A stretch of 64,000 nucleotides of DNA from NCBI RefSeq assembly GCF_037975245.1, contig NC_092562.1, forward strand, positions 2,763,001-2,827,000. The letters run 5' to 3'. This document shows, piece by piece, positions 1 through 13,604 of the stretch (positions are counted from its first letter, which is position 1; the number at the start of each line of letters is the position of its first letter). The translations under genes were made by a program, and so were the position numbers. This stretch comes from Apostichopus japonicus. Taxonomy: Eukaryota; Echinodermata; Holothuroidea; Aspidochirotida; Stichopodidae. Below the pieces are notes generated by a model. That model saw nothing but the letters and a program-made list of their open reading frames with translations, had not been told where the DNA came from and ran no database searches.

Positions 1-3000
1 TACTTTGGCTATCGGATTTTACTATGGACTGGTATTGACAAATTGATCAATTCCAACTCAGAAAGCTGCTTTAAGTACCAAAAAAAAAATGAAAAGAAAG
101 AAGGAAAGGTTGATACTGTTATATAGACAACAAAAAAAACCTGCAATCAGTCCAGATTTGCATATCTTCACCACTTTAAAGTTTTGGAAAAAATATACCC
201 CTCACTATTTGAAACGTTTGAAGCTCATCAATGAAATGGACTGGGTGAGTATATCTAACATAGAGCAAATCTGTGTCAGTTTATCAGATGCAGTACAAAA
301 CTCGATAACTTCAAAAATCATGTTTTGGTAAATGTTTCAGCAAATTGTACCAAAATGAATTTATATTAACATTTAGGCCTGCAATGAAGAAGTGTAGTTA
401 TATACTCGTTTGAACAAAAGCAGTCACAAAATGTTCATATTAAATATCTTGAAAATACATAATAAAATATTAAAACGTTACAAGAACTCAAATTTGACTA
501 TTTCTTTGACTATGACATATCAAGACTATATATTCTGCCTATTATTATTATTATTATTATCATTATTGTCATCCCGTAAGATTTTATAAATAAAGAGTCA
601 GGCTCTGCTATGTGGTAGAGAAATTGGTTATAGGACTTAGGTTGTCATTGTTAATGGTAGTTGGGTAACTGGTTAGGTATTCCACGTGGAACAGGGCGGT
701 TCGTGTGGGCTATGTATAGTTAATTGTCTCCGCAGGGAACAACGGTAGGGCCTACTATCACCTTTAAGATTAGTTCACCTGGGCACGTTACGTTCTGTCT
801 AGTAGCTGAGCCTTATGCAATATGTAAATGAAGATTCGTACATCTGGAGATATGAGTCTGTGGCGTCATGTTGGGCTTGCTTAAAGTGGATTGACATAGA
901 CATCTTAACCGGGCACTTTCATCTTGTAAATTATGCGCAAGGACGCTTTTAATATCTTTTAAATTTTTTGTTTATCTTGCAAGCACGGTCAGTGTAACCT
1001 ATATATTTTTTTTTCAAAGTAAAACTGGTTGTGGGCAGAGAAACATATAAATACAAACCATGTTTATGAGTTTGTTTCTCTCTGGGAAATGCCAATGAAA
1101 TATAGACATTACCCCTTGATGTCCATAACAAATAGCCAATAAAAAGTACGCCCTCACATTCACTGATGTATATATCATATATATATATAGAAGAAGTCAG
1201 CATTCTATGTGAATTATAACTAGAGGCCGCTGTTTTGACAGAACCTGACAACATACCAGTTCTGCTCTCTGTACAGATGCATTCCCGTTCACCACTTGCT
1301 TAACTCAACTACCCGTCCTTTTTTTACTCTTGTAAAGACCTATTGTACATAAAAATAGAACACAAGTGAATTGAGCTGCTGCTGCATTCCAGACATTGCA
1401 AACACGTGTCCAGTTTTACCCATCACCTCTGCTGCAACTCCCTGCAGTGATGCTGAACTGATGAACATAGCAACAGTTTCTTGGGATGCCATTTTTTGTT
1501 CTCTCTTCGTGCATCGTAATGTATCCTGTCTGAATAATATATATATATATATATATATGTGAATAAATATATATCACCGGTTCCTCTGAATAGCAAACCA
1601 CGGCATGCAGGGCGGGTGGGTGAGGGGGGGGGGTGGGGTGGATGCATGGAGCTGAAAGCTTTAAGCCGGCTACTCAATAGTTGAATATGTATAGGGCAGC
1701 TATATATATGAATAAACGAACCAAACACAACATGCAGTCCCATATGCCAGTCTGAAATCAACCAAGCCTAACACGTTGTAATTAATTGCCACCCAAATAT
1801 ATGTCACAGCATTCGACCATCAAGACCGTGGAAAGCCCTGGCTTCGTGGGTGTTCTCTTCGTCAGAGGTTGTGAGATCCTCGGATTTACTGTCTGCCCAG
1901 GAGAAGGTCAATGTCTTCGTTACGGATAGCATATAGACCAACATCGTGTATAACGCCGTTCTTCTCAGTGATAGGCCATTCTGTCAGTTCAGGGGTTTTA
2001 GCGTAACGGGGTAGTTCTACGTGGAATCATTCGCAAATTCTTTCTGTCCACTCTCTATACCACCAGGAAAGTTATTTTGCACCTTGGAATTTTTTCTTTT
2101 AATATCGTGCCGACATGAAATATAACTGGCACGTAAATCATTTCTGGGACTTTCTTTTTTCCCCTTCTTCTTCTTATTCTCTACTCTATATATATTTTTT
2201 CTTCTTCTTGTGCCTTGCCAAAATGATGTGGAGGCTTGTCATAAACGGAGTCTCATGAAAAGTCGATTAATTCGATTGGAGTCCTGCTGTTTCTTCTCTT
2301 GCCGACCAGACCCAATTTAAGTTCTCTTCGAAAATTTTGGGGCCATTTTTGTTGTTGTTGTTGTTGTCGAGAATTTGGAGAAAGGATTTACACTCTTACA
2401 CACGCGGATTGGACTTCTTCTTTCTTTCTTTTAAGTTGGGATTAAAATATATTACTCTAATCTTGTTTATAGTTACCGTTAGTGTAAATATATTCCGTGT
2501 TTTAAGTGATATTTCCCGTGTCAATTGTGAATGTGACCACAGACAGAGTTTTTTCAAGATGCGAAAATCGATCACTCAATCAAAAGAGGAAACATTTAAC
2601 CGTTCATTACGTCATTGATAAAATGAGTATTATATCGTTCTTTTTGAGGAAAAAATAGTTAAAAATGCTTATAATTGAATTCAGTTGATATTTTTGGGGG
2701 GATGTACATTCACTACCAGAACTTCCAGTGTTTGTTCAATTATAACCATGGCGAACTGAGTATTATTTAGAATTACTCGGATTAAACAACTTCACATTTT
2801 ATGGTGGATTGAGCCGAATAACAGCCCGACATAAGTTACTGAGCAGTAATACGAGGAAGCTCTTGGTCCTTATAAAAATACTTTTTTCAGAGGCCTAATA
2901 CGTTACCGCAACTGGCCATATCTTCTCGGTTTGATATTATAGTTCTCATCCTGAAGGTGGAAATTGAGCTTGAACCTCGTATGCAGGATTTACAGTGATA

Positions 3001-3441
3001 GTCTTGTTAAGGATATTTTAACCCGCTCTTATCTAGACATCAAACTGAATTCTCGCCAAGTTTTTCTTTTCCAACTTTCCGTGCGGTAAATCAGAGAGGA
3101 TACTCGAAAGCTATACTAAGCTGGATTCAATATGCATCTTGAGAATGTATTCAATTGGGGAGGCTTCCATTTTATCAAACAGGTGAGTATAAGTTACAAG
3201 TTGTGAGGAAAGTTAAAGGAGTATATATATATACCGGTAGTATATATGCTTACCGTTTAGGCTAAGTACAAGCAGTTTTATTTTATGCTTACGCTGTCGT
3301 ATATCGACTGCCTTACAGCATGCAGTTTTTAACAGTATGCTGACTGGTGTATCGAATTACAAAACGTTTTCAATATGCTTACTCTCGTATCTAAGTGCGG
3401 TGTAGCGTTCACTTATTGTCGTTATAACGTTTAAAGGGCCG

Positions 3442-3491
3442 TATGAACTTTGCTACACGTTTATACTATGAACTTTGCTACACGGATATAC
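3442..3491. repeat. 25-bp tandem duplication
   Basis: The unit TATGAACTTTGCTACACG plus TTTATAC is followed directly by a second copy ending GATATAC. Two mismatches separate the copies, and a third copy begins with TATG. Confidence 0.85.
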
Positions 3492-6400
3492 TATGTAAAT
3501 TAAAGCGGTATTACGATTGCTTATAACGTTGGCAGATTTAACACGTATATTTCAATCTTTTGTAGTAGGTACAACTGTATATATATAAAGCAGGAGATAC
3601 ATAATGCTTAGAGTTAGAACTGTACGTATAGGTTCTAAAAGATCCGTTGAGGACATTCCAAGGAAAGGGTGTTATAAAGAAGCGTGTAGCCTGACGGGAA
3701 TTCCCCGAATGAAGTCTCGTATCCAATAAATAAAGTGAAACTTACAACTGTCGTACCGATGTTACAAGACAGTAAAACGTATACTGCGCCTCGCGATATG
3801 TTGAATCGCAAAGTGTCTCGCATAAAATTAAAATAAATTGCGAAACTTGACGAAACATATATTATATGACGACACATAACCAAAATAATGTGTAATGTAC
3901 ATACATATAGTATATAATATACTTAGTTAACACGAAACGGTATACTAACATGCTAAGGTATGATACTACTACATACTACACGTGGAAGATATAATGTATA
4001 CATAACGTAGCCTATACATATAGGCCTACATATAAACTTAACACGTAGTGCATAATTTAAACAATATAGTAATGATTATTAACACTATACAAAGGCTATC
4101 GTGTTTACTGAATATTAAGTACACAACATGATGTACGTGAATATATAGGCTAAGAGGTTGTGAAGACCTGTCTATGGTTTGTGTTTTCGAAATCTTATAA
4201 CACTTTTTTTCTAGTAGAATTGTTGTATCAGTTCCATATGTACCGCTATTATATACTACACTCTACTATTTCTGGTGGTGTACTTTATCACTTTGAGTGC
4301 TATATTGTACCAGGAGTACCAACTCGACCCTGGTTGTATACTGTAGTATGCGGTTCTGTATACTTTACTACTAGTACTATATTGTACTAAAAGTACTAGG
4401 ATACTGTAATGTGATCTTAGTACTGTGTACTTTTGAAAAAAAAAGATACCGTCATATTTCGGAAATTATGCATTAGTAAACCGAATCACACTGGGTAATA
4501 TCTGCTGCATATATAGTACCGCCATTTTGTACAAATACCGTACTATACAAATAGAATGACACCTGCGGTAATTAAACCGTGCAGGTAAACTATTTGCGTG
4601 ACGTAACACGGCGATGTATTGTCACCGGAACGATACATACTGAAATAATTACCTTCATGTTGTATAAAAATAAATTTTAATAAGAAGCTTGTTTCCTCAA
4701 ACCTACGTGTAGGTTGCTTCCCCACCCCCACCCCTACCCCACCCCACCCACATCTGTGCCACATTCGTGTGTACAAAAAATACACAAGTTGCAGGATACG
4801 AGTATTGCGCCACTTCTTCAATTGTTGGCACCCCCCCCCCGAAGTGTTGGTGCCCCTTCCTACTCAGAATTCCAGGCTACGGGCCGGATGACACCGGACG
4901 ATAGTATTAGTAGCTGCAATCTTCTGTCATATTGTAGAAGTTCTAAGTTAACAATATCACCGGTATACGATATCTCATGATAACCTCCCGCCGTGTTGCA
5001 TTATTATTACGATACATACATGATACATAGTGACATCGCGGATAGATATTCTCTGTAATCTACTGACATGTTGAAGGTGACAGTGAAGTTCTTAATTCGC
5101 CCGCTCAGTAAACTTCGCACTGTAAAACCCCTCTATTATACTGTGTAGAACTTAGTTCGATTAATCACAATGTTATTGCACCTATATACTTAGAGAAAAT
5201 TGGTCAAAACGTATCAACTAAACCAGAATAGCTGGTGGGAGGGGGAGGGGTTGAAGTAAAAGAATGAGGTGGAAAATTATAGGGATCAAAAAGTTTGGTC
5301 CTGATTCAACAATGGTTTTATAATGTATAGCCTTGCCGTTGGTTGATTTCAACACCAAACTATATATATATTTTTTGCATCTATCCCCCTCTCTCCTATA
5401 TAGTTTGATGTCAGTTCATGATGCCAGGTAATATATATTACTTCTTCCGGGATGTATGTCACCTAGCTTTTGGATCGTAGTAAATTCATCTTTATGACTA
5501 CTAAAAGATTTTTTTCATCTCTTTGAATTGATATTCATTTTACGTGCTTATTTAACCGGTTTACGAAGTTGTTTGTAGCGGTACAAAAATGTGACGGGAC
5601 GGTTACCAAATAGTGTGACACTGTGCAGTATGTGGAGCTATAGCGATCTTGGCTTACAAAATTGATCTGCTCTGAACTTGAAGGAGACACACATTCAACC
5701 ATCCGTCTGTGGTTTATATGACAGAGAGAGAGGGGGGGGGGATGGAGAGAGGTGGAGAGATGGGTGGAGAGAGAGGTTGACAGGTTTGAAATAGGGGAGG
5801 GGGCGGAGGGCGGGGACAGAAGGCAGACCAATATTCAGGGGATTGTCGAAAAATCAGTGGAGGACATGGCCTCTCGTACCCCGCTTAAAAATTGGATGGG
5901 GATATTCCACTAGCATGCTGAATATTTTTTTCATTATTGAAAGAGTTATTAAACGGGGTTTCAAATATTTCTATGCAACCACCAGGCGGGTGCGATGAAG
6001 AAGAATATGACATAGTAACGTAAACATAGTACATAGCTACGCGTACGTGTTAAAATAAACACCACGGATAGGGGGAGGGGTTGGCATACGAAGTAAACCG
6101 GACATTTTTATTCATAATGTACCATTAGAAACATCTTCTTTTTATAATTGAGACCTGAAATAGCGCTTTCCGAAGCATATGCCTATTTAGGCGGGAATCA
6201 ATTAGGCCTTTAATTAGGTCTACACGCAAGGTTGTGCTACCTTAACTACATTTATATTTTCTTGTAGAGTATACATACAATTTACACCCCCACCCCCTCA
6301 CCACACCGCCCTGGATCCGCCTTGTGAAAGGGGAGATAAAATGCATTGTGTTCAAAGCATTGAAAGTACTGGGTACGTCACCTCAACCAATTCCGCAGCC

Positions 6401-7117
6401 CCTCCCCCCACCTCCCCGCCGCCCCTCAGAAGAGACGCCCGTAATGTTTTGTAATTGTATACCACAAGTTCGTCCGTGTTAATGATGTGTTTTTATTGTC
6501 TCTGTTCTCAAGATATGCACGTGGAATGTTGAACAAATTATTCGGTGACGTCAAATGTCACAAGGTGGTCGGAAAAAAGCGGTGACGATGGTTTGTTCAA
6601 GCTATAAGGCAAAATTATAATGGAATGAGTTGAATGCGTTAAAGAATTGTCGATCCTAATTTCATAATTTATAAGAGTATTAATACCGTTGTGAACAGTA
6701 ATTGGTGGGTTTATTTTCGGCCTATGCTACTGGTCACATGTATAGAGGGCTCTTGTTACATGTATCTATTATAGAAATTCGCTGAAATCAAACTGCGTTA
6801 GGAATCTCTCAATTATATGTAAAGGATGTTAAAAATAACAATGGTATTGTCATACGAGAACTTATGAAGACGATATAAATTCTGGAAACCATTTCGTGTG
6901 TCGGTTCTATAACAGAGTCGATAGTCGCGGTGACGTTAGGACGTTTATATTTAGTATACGTATCTCGTAATGCTCACAGAGTTCAAGCGATAAAAGGGTT
7001 CGCGTTGACAGGAGGCCTGACGAGGGTGGGGGGGGGGGTCGGGAAGGGCTACAGCTCGGGACCCGGGTCGATAACGAGGCACGGAGAAATACGGGACGAA
7101 AAATAACGTGTTCTCAT

Positions 7118-7202
7118 ACTCATTATTATTATTATTATCATCATCATCATTGCTATTTTTATTATTATTGTTGTTGTTAATTGTTATAATTATTATTATT
7201 GA
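7118..7202. repeat. ATT/ATC trinucleotide microsatellite
   Basis: Interrupted runs of ATT and ATC triplets, then ATT/GTT, then ATT again. Confidence 0.8.
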
Positions 7203-8158
7203 ATACCGTAAACGACTAATATACACAGGGATCATCTAGGGAGCGCGGTTTAGTTTGATCAATGCTAACCTATAATTTGGAAGAAATACTGAATTGTTTT
7301 GATAAAATAGTTGACCAAAGAAAATAGGGGCATAAAGAGAGAAAACAGGGCGAGAGGTGGGTGGAGAGAGCTGTTTTTAATAGGTCTTTAGTGCAGGGTT
7401 TACACTACCAAAGTTTATGATAAAAATCCAACGAACCGCTTAATCACAAAATCATTCCTCGCTAGACCAAAATGATTCCTTCTCGCTAGGGGTGAAGCAA
7501 CGGGTGTAAACCACAACACGCACTAAGTACATTGACGTTTTATTCTCTATCCATATTTTTCATGAGAAACATAATATACCGGAAGTCTTTTGACTGAAGA
7601 TCTGTTATCAGATAACAACAAAAAATAATATTGATGTTCGGTATCTCTGACGTTTTTATTTTGGTGAGAGGATGAACAAAATAATTTAAACTTCCGTTTT
7701 TCTTTTGGTTGTGGAAATGTAGCATTTAAAAGTAGGAATTAATTAATATAGTATAACAGTACAATCTTTGCTATAGAAAAGTTGATTATGGTCGGTTGAG
7801 ACCTACTGCTAGACTTTGGATGGTACAAGCTCTACTAAATACCTTAGACCTTGCAAAGTTGGATTTTCTTTGTAGGCAAAATTCTTCCAGTTCCTCGAAA
7901 GCCCTACACCCCGACAGTGAGAGTAATTATTCCTCGTATGTACCTCGTCCCCCAACGGCTCTTCCCACTCTTGCACTTGCCGTTTTATTTTATTTTTGCG
8001 GGGTCGTATTTATGGAGGGAGGGGTGATATGTTAAAAGAACAGCTGCAAGTTCTCAACGAAGGAAAGTTGTAGAGGGATCGGAATTCATATAAACAGACT
8101 CGAAAGTGTCTAAGTACTCATTCCAAAAGGAAACACAAAAACCCTCTAGCGCCAAACG

Positions 8159-8222
8159 TCAGGGCACCAACGGGCACCCACGGGCACCCACGGGCATCAA
8201 CGGGCACCAACGGGCACCAACT
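8159..8222. repeat. 10-bp minisatellite (CACCAACGGG)n
   Basis: About six copies of GGGCACC(A/C)AC with A/C and C/T variants, directly adjacent. Confidence 0.85.
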
Positions 8223-8754
8223 GGGAACATCTCACTCCATCTATGTATTCTAAATACAACTTTATCCAAACGGTCTTTTTTATCACATCTTTCCTGTTTC
8301 TCTTATCACATCGTGCCTTTTGTGCATGTGATTAAAAGATACTTCGCCCTCTCCCCATGGTTTATATTTGACATTATTGATTAATAATTAATGGGCAGTT
8401 TCTAATAACAGTTTTCTTTTAATTTTCCAACAAAAGGTCGTTTGTTTTATAAATAACAACAACTGAAGGGAACGACTAGCCTGAGAGTAAAAAGGGTTTT
8501 TCATTAACGAAAACAGACACTTATAAATTATAAAAGGGACCACTTTGAGGTTTTTCACAAAACTGGGGGTGGAGGGGGTGAGAGGGGTCGAAGGGGGTGG
8601 GACAAGTACTCCAGGGTTATGAATTTACCCAAGTAAATTGAGATGGAAAGATACATATCTAAGATACTTAACTGATTTAAAAACGTTCAGAAAATAAAGC
8701 AAATTAAAACGGAGAATCCGTGACTATTCAGCAGGAACATGAATGACCTATAAA

Positions 8755-8925
8755 CGATAACAGGTCATGTGATCGGTGACCGGTCGATCAATGACTCCCG
8801 GTGGGTAATCGGTAATCGGGCAATCGGTGATCGGTCAGCTATGGCACTCGTGACCGATCATCGGTCGAGCGATCGGTCGAGCCCAGTGACCGGACACGCG
8901 GTCACGGTCAGATCGGCCGAGCGAT
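8755..8925. repeat. degenerate GATCGGT-type repeat cluster
   Basis: Many near-copies of ATCGGT, GATCGGTCGAGC and GTGACCGG with no strict period. It is locally much richer in CpG than its surroundings and looks like a decayed short-unit satellite. Confidence 0.6.
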
Positions 8926-10565
8926 AGATGACCTTCGTGGCAGGTAACTCAAGTTGCCTGCATGGATGGTCAACAGGTTTTTTCGCTTTTTTTCTCCCAT
9001 TTTCAATCGACCGTCTGAATAAAACTTTTTTTTCTCCCAGCAGCATACATAAACAAATCAACTCTCTTGTCGAAAATCCGTCCCCCATTGTACTTTTTTT
9101 AAGGCTTTGACGATCTGGTGTATTTTATTATTATTTTTGTTTAGTTGCTCAATTGGTTTTGTCTTGCTTTTCATATTTTCATATAATGACTATTTAGATG
9201 TAGTTATGGATAACATTTTTAATAATTCTGGGAGCTGGGAGACAAGTTATATGCAGGTATACTTACGGAGGGTAGATAGATGGGGTGCTTGCAGAGAACG
9301 AGAGAGAGGTGGAGCTGCCTTCATGACCCAAGTTCCGATGCATTTTAATTCAATTTGACAGTGAATTTAGACTAACAGAGACCACCCAGGCGTGACTTAT
9401 CACGCGCTGTTTTACAGTTCCTTGATGTTTTCATGACAAATTGCTTCTCCTCGGGGGTTTTTACATTTTCATTCTTTAATATCTACGAGACATGAATGTA
9501 AAGAGGTAGAAGAAATACAAAAACCATGAGCCTGACATTCTTCAATTGTGGATCTAAGAGAGAGGGGAGAGGAAAGAGAGTGCGCCATATCGCTTTCATT
9601 ATAAAGGGAACTTATTGACTTTAAAAATATGAAAACATACAACAGGCAAATTAATGCTATTGCTTACTGGGCTGTAGTCGGTGTGGTCGCGCACATCAAG
9701 CGACCGTGAGATATGATGCCTGTGAACTTTTCCTTGAGTCGCGGGCGGGTCTAACCAGATTCATGACTGTGATTGAATTGGTCGCTGCAGCAAATGGATT
9801 GCTTACGGGGGGGGGGGGGGTTCCATGATATGCAATACCCCTGACCTTATTTAAAAGCGGAAATAGATTACACAATTATTCTATAACTGAAGTGTACGGT
9901 GTATACCAATATACTTTATTGACATTAATTGCAGTGGTGAACGCCAGATGGTGTCTGGGAGGGGTGGGAGGGGGGTGGGCGAGTTCCACAAAGAAACTTT
10001 CGGGGACGAAACAGGGGCTGGGAAAGAAAACATAGGGCACGTACGTGAAAGTCGCATACACTGGCGACAATTGAAATTATAGATGAAGGTACTGAAAATG
10101 AGATAATTTTTACGTCTATGCCCCCATATCGAAACAAAACTTTGTCAAAAGCGAAGGAGAACCCATCTCTTTGGACCCCACCCCTCCCTGAACGGACGTT
10201 CCGCAGACAATAGCCGTGTTCATATGACAAAACCGTTCACACATTCTTAACTATTATTTTGCCATTCCCCATTCCTTAAAGAGGGTATAGTTGAAAACTG
10301 GTTCAGTTTTGCACACGAAAACGTTGCGTTTTTAAAAGGAAATGGATTTTTGTATATTTACGTTGGGTTGGCGTCGGTAAAATACTAAACTGAATTATAC
10401 TGCTTCAAGGAAACGGTCAAGTTAGAGTTGAAGTTTTTGTTTTGCGTTTTTGTTTTTATTCTGAAGAGCTGGTATAAACAAAAGTGTCATGATGGGTATG
10501 GTTAATGGACACTCTTTTAGCTTGGATGTATAGTTTTAAACCTGAAAATGGTCATACATGGTCAT

Positions 10566-10654
10566 ATATAAATACTATATATATAATATATAATATATAG
10601 TATATATATATATAATATGTATAATATATATATATATATTATATAAATGTATAA

Positions 10655-10732
<78 letters not shown>
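10566..10732. repeat. (TA)n microsatellite
   Basis: Imperfect TATA sequence becoming an uninterrupted (TA)n run, ending at the left arm of the tRNA-like foldback unit. Confidence 0.9.
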
Positions 10733-10735
<3 letters not shown>

Positions 10736-11082
10736 GAAAATCGTAATGAGTTGGAAAAAAGTCTTTCAAAGTATCTCTTTCGAGATCCGGCTTTAGGAAT
10801 CACAAATGATTTTCGAGTTGGATAGCATCATGTTTGATCTCTAGAGTAGGGCAAAATATGTCACCAAAAACAGAACTAGTATTGTTCGATATAGGTGACA
10901 AACGCCTACAGTGGAATTACGATCTTCCTTACCGGTTTCGAACCTCTGGACATACAATCAGCGTCCATAGCCTAGTGGTTAGGGTGTCCGCGTACAGAGC
11001 GGGAGGCCCGTGGTTCGAATCCCGGTGGAGGCTGAAAGTTTTTTCACTGTTCTTGATTTTCCAACTCATTACGATTTTCATT
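10733..11082 (+). mobile_element. foldback unit carrying a tRNA-like module
   Basis: Positions 10733-10758 are the exact reverse complement of 11057-11082 (26 bp; outer end AATGAAAATCG, inner end GAGTTGGAAAA). The unit is 350 bp and is embedded in (TA)n on both sides. The right half contains a tRNA-like segment (10961-11033). The left half contains an inverted box-B-like word at 10934-10945 (reverse complement AGGTTCGAAACC). This suggests a non-autonomous element with pol III-type promoter parts. The target duplication cannot be read because both flanks are (TA)n. Confidence 0.6.
10961..11033 (+). pseudogene. tRNA-derived segment, SINE-like
   Basis: Box A TAGCCTAGTGGTTAGG and box B GGTTCGAATCC are spaced as in a tRNA. 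The acceptor arms GCGTCCA and TGGAGGC pair at six of seven positions, and the anticodon stem TCCGC/GCGGG closes a seven-base loop, GTACAGA. The loop would read anticodon ACA, which is not a usual Cys anticodon, and the T stem pairs at only three of five positions. I therefore read it as a tRNA-derived element rather than a working tRNA gene. Confidence 0.7.
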
Positions 11083-11124
11083 TATATATATTCATTTGCC
11101 TTTGTCGTTTACCTCCATTGCATT

Positions 11125-11160
<36 letters not shown>

Positions 11161-11163
<3 letters not shown>

Positions 11164-11384
11164 GGTTGACACCACGCCGGGCGGCGCCGGGCGGTGCTAC
11201 CCAGCTCTCAAAATTTCCGCCCGGTACTCAAGGTCAATTTCAGCCTTATCGCCCGGAACAAATTAGCCTACAGTACCGCCAATAAGTAACTTGGTAAAGA
11301 TTAGCGCGATTCAGTGCAAAACGCAGCTTAACTGCGGATCACTGTCACAAATTACCCGGCTCTAAAAATGGTCTGGTGACAACC

Positions 11385-11387
<3 letters not shown>
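11161..11387. mobile_element. short hAT-like non-autonomous element
   Basis: Starts CAGGGTTGACACCACGCC and ends GGTCTGGTGACAACCCTG. The right end reads inwards as CAGGGTTGTCACCAGACC, so the termini match at all but a few positions. It is 227 bp, sits inside (TA)n and contains GCCGGGCGG/GCCCGG repeats near its left end. CAGGG termini are typical of hAT-type elements. The target duplication is masked by the TA repeat. There is no coding capacity. Confidence 0.65.
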
Positions 11388-11468
<81 letters not shown>

Positions 11469-11482
11469 GTCTGGTGACAACC

Positions 11483-11564
<82 letters not shown>

Positions 11565-11578
11565 GTCTGGTGACAACC

Positions 11579-11630
<52 letters not shown>

Positions 11631-11644
11631 GTCTGGTGACAACC

Positions 11645-11722
<78 letters not shown>

Positions 11723-11736
11723 GTCTGGTGACAACC

Positions 11737-11804
<68 letters not shown>

Positions 11805-11818
11805 GTATATGTATACTA
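11388..11818. repeat. (TA)n plus transposon-end composite minisatellite
   Basis: Four further copies of a 31-bp unit (AAAATATAAAAATGGTCTGG then TGACAACCCTG) at 11455-11485, 11551-11581, 11617-11647 and 11709-11739, separated by (TA)n runs of different length. The last 23 bases of the unit are identical to the right end of the element at 11161-11387. Confidence 0.9.
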
Positions 11819-12104
11819 TTTCAATAATTTATCCACTGAGGAAAAGAAAACTTCTACAATAAGTAATGAGTATAATGAGTAAAACAATAAAATATTAAAA
11901 AAAGTAACACTTGCGGGACAGAAAATTTGTCTTTAGTATTGTAACTGAATAATGAATAACTATATGGTTTAATTTTGTAACCAAATCCATCTCGTATAGA
12001 TAAATTTAGTGATATTCAATTATGCTTGGATGTTGTACATGGCTTGGTCCAAGGTATAACCCCAATACTAACTGAAGTTGTTGAATGATGACTTTAAGCA
12101 GACA

Positions 12105-12290
12105 AAAGGAGAAAAGTTAATGAGGAAAAAAGAACTATTTAGGCAGATAAAAAAGGAAACTTTTAGCCAGAAAAAAATATAAACTTTTAGCCAGAAAAAA
12201 AGTAACTTTTTAGGCAGTAGAAATGAATTTTAGGCAGAAAAAAGAAACGTTTTAGACAGAAAAGAAGAGAAACATTTCGGAGAAAAAAAT
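12105..12290. repeat. degenerate TTTTAGGCAGAAAAAA repeat
   Basis: About eight imperfect copies of an A-rich unit of roughly 20-25 bp: TTTAG(G/C)CAGA followed by an A-rich run and AACTT or AACGT. Confidence 0.75.
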
Positions 12291-12437
12291 TATATGTAAA
12301 TAGTGCAAATAATGTTTCCAGATAAAGCTATTCCAGCTTTCAAGACATTCAACAATAAAATTTAATAAATCATTTGAATGCTCCTTTAAAGCTTAGTTTA
12401 CGACTATGACGTCACTCATCAGTGCAGGACTAAAAGC

Positions 12438-12595
12438 TAATGTTAATTTCAATGTTAATGTTAATGTCAATATTAATGTAATGTTAATGTCAATGTAATG
12501 TAATGTTAATGTCAGGGTCTATATTAATGTAATATTAATGTTAATGTAATGTAATGATATTGTTAATGATAATAATACTGTTAATGCAATCTTGT
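12438..12595. repeat. (AATGTT/TAATGT)n repeat
   Basis: Repeated AATGTTAATGTCAATGTAATG words with 5- and 6-bp subunits, decaying towards the right. Confidence 0.85.
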
Positions 12596-13539
12596 ATAAA
12601 TCATTATACGTCAACTAAAAAATAAAAAAATTAAAAAAAACATGTTCTTTAAAACTTCCTATGAACAACAGAGCACCTTTCCGGTGACATTCGACACCAT
12701 TTGTCTTTGGCAACAAAGAAATGAATCATACATTGCAAACATGTCACATGAGACCATTTAATGCCTAATGTTATCCCCTGGAGTGTTGTGTATTAGACTA
12801 ACATTGTCCAGGAGTCACTTTAATTAATGAACATAAAGCTATATAAACATAAAGTGTCCCCAATTCTCACAAATACAAAGTGATGAACCTACATGTTAAT
12901 AGCAGTATCATTAATATTATTATTTTGTGCCTAAAGCCATCATTTTAATGCCAATGTTTCTTATAATTATGACACCTCCCACTGGGATTAGTGGTCGTAA
13001 CTAACAGAGTACCGAATGTACCGATCCCCCCCCCCCCCCCCCCACCAGCCACCTCTCTCTCTGTTTGTTCAAAAAGAGCTTAAAATTATCCTTCGACGAT
13101 AAAAAAAAATGTCCTCTCAATTCTCCCGTCCACGAAAAGCTATTAGCAATGATAAAAAAGATATACAGATTGCTCTGAAATAGTTGTCTATATACTGGCA
13201 CGCAACACTTCTTGTGTATATAGACCTTTTTTTTTTCTTTCTCCCTTTTCTCTTTTTTTTTTTGGCCCCTCTTTTTTATTGGTCAAAAGGGCCTGAAAAG
13301 GTCTTCCTGAATTCCGTGTAAATTAGGTGGTTCTGTCTGCATTGATGAATGTAGATTGCTATTCATGACGAAGCCATTAGCCCACACAGGATGAATGGAG
13401 GTGAATACAAGGCAACATCTCGTTAGCAAGCCACCTATGTATTAAACTCCTTTATTATCAATGTGTTTGTAATGGTTTCCGTCTCGTCCAATTGGTAAAC
13501 CGACTGCCATAATAAAATGAATACGTGCTTGGTGCACTA

Positions 13540-13545
<6 letters not shown>

Positions 13546-13601
<56 letters not shown>
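13546..13601. repeat. (TA)n microsatellite
   Basis: Uninterrupted TA dinucleotide run of about 55 bp. Confidence 0.95.

Positions 13602-13604
<3 letters not shown>

Larger units (their letters stand above)
1..10565. other. no recognisable gene; simple repeats
   Basis: Open frames here are short and none is recognised. Contents include an ATT run at 540-575, (TA)n at 1536-1558, a pyrimidine tract near 2150-2220, a 25-bp direct duplication at 3442-3491, a purine-rich tract at 5724-5798, a G-run near 7028, ATT/ATC triplets at 7118-7202, small tandem repeats at 8159-8222 and 8755-8925, and a G-run near 9808. The stretch at 3.2-4.5 kb is dense in ATAC/GTAC-type words. Confidence 0.6.

Noticed and set aside
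10961-11033. Functional tRNA-Cys gene
   Set aside because: The anticodon would be ACA, the T stem is broken, and the unit lies within a repeat structure.
11345-11734. Tyr-Ile repeat proteins from the (TA)n array
   Set aside because: These are translations of microsatellites, open in several frames on both strands.
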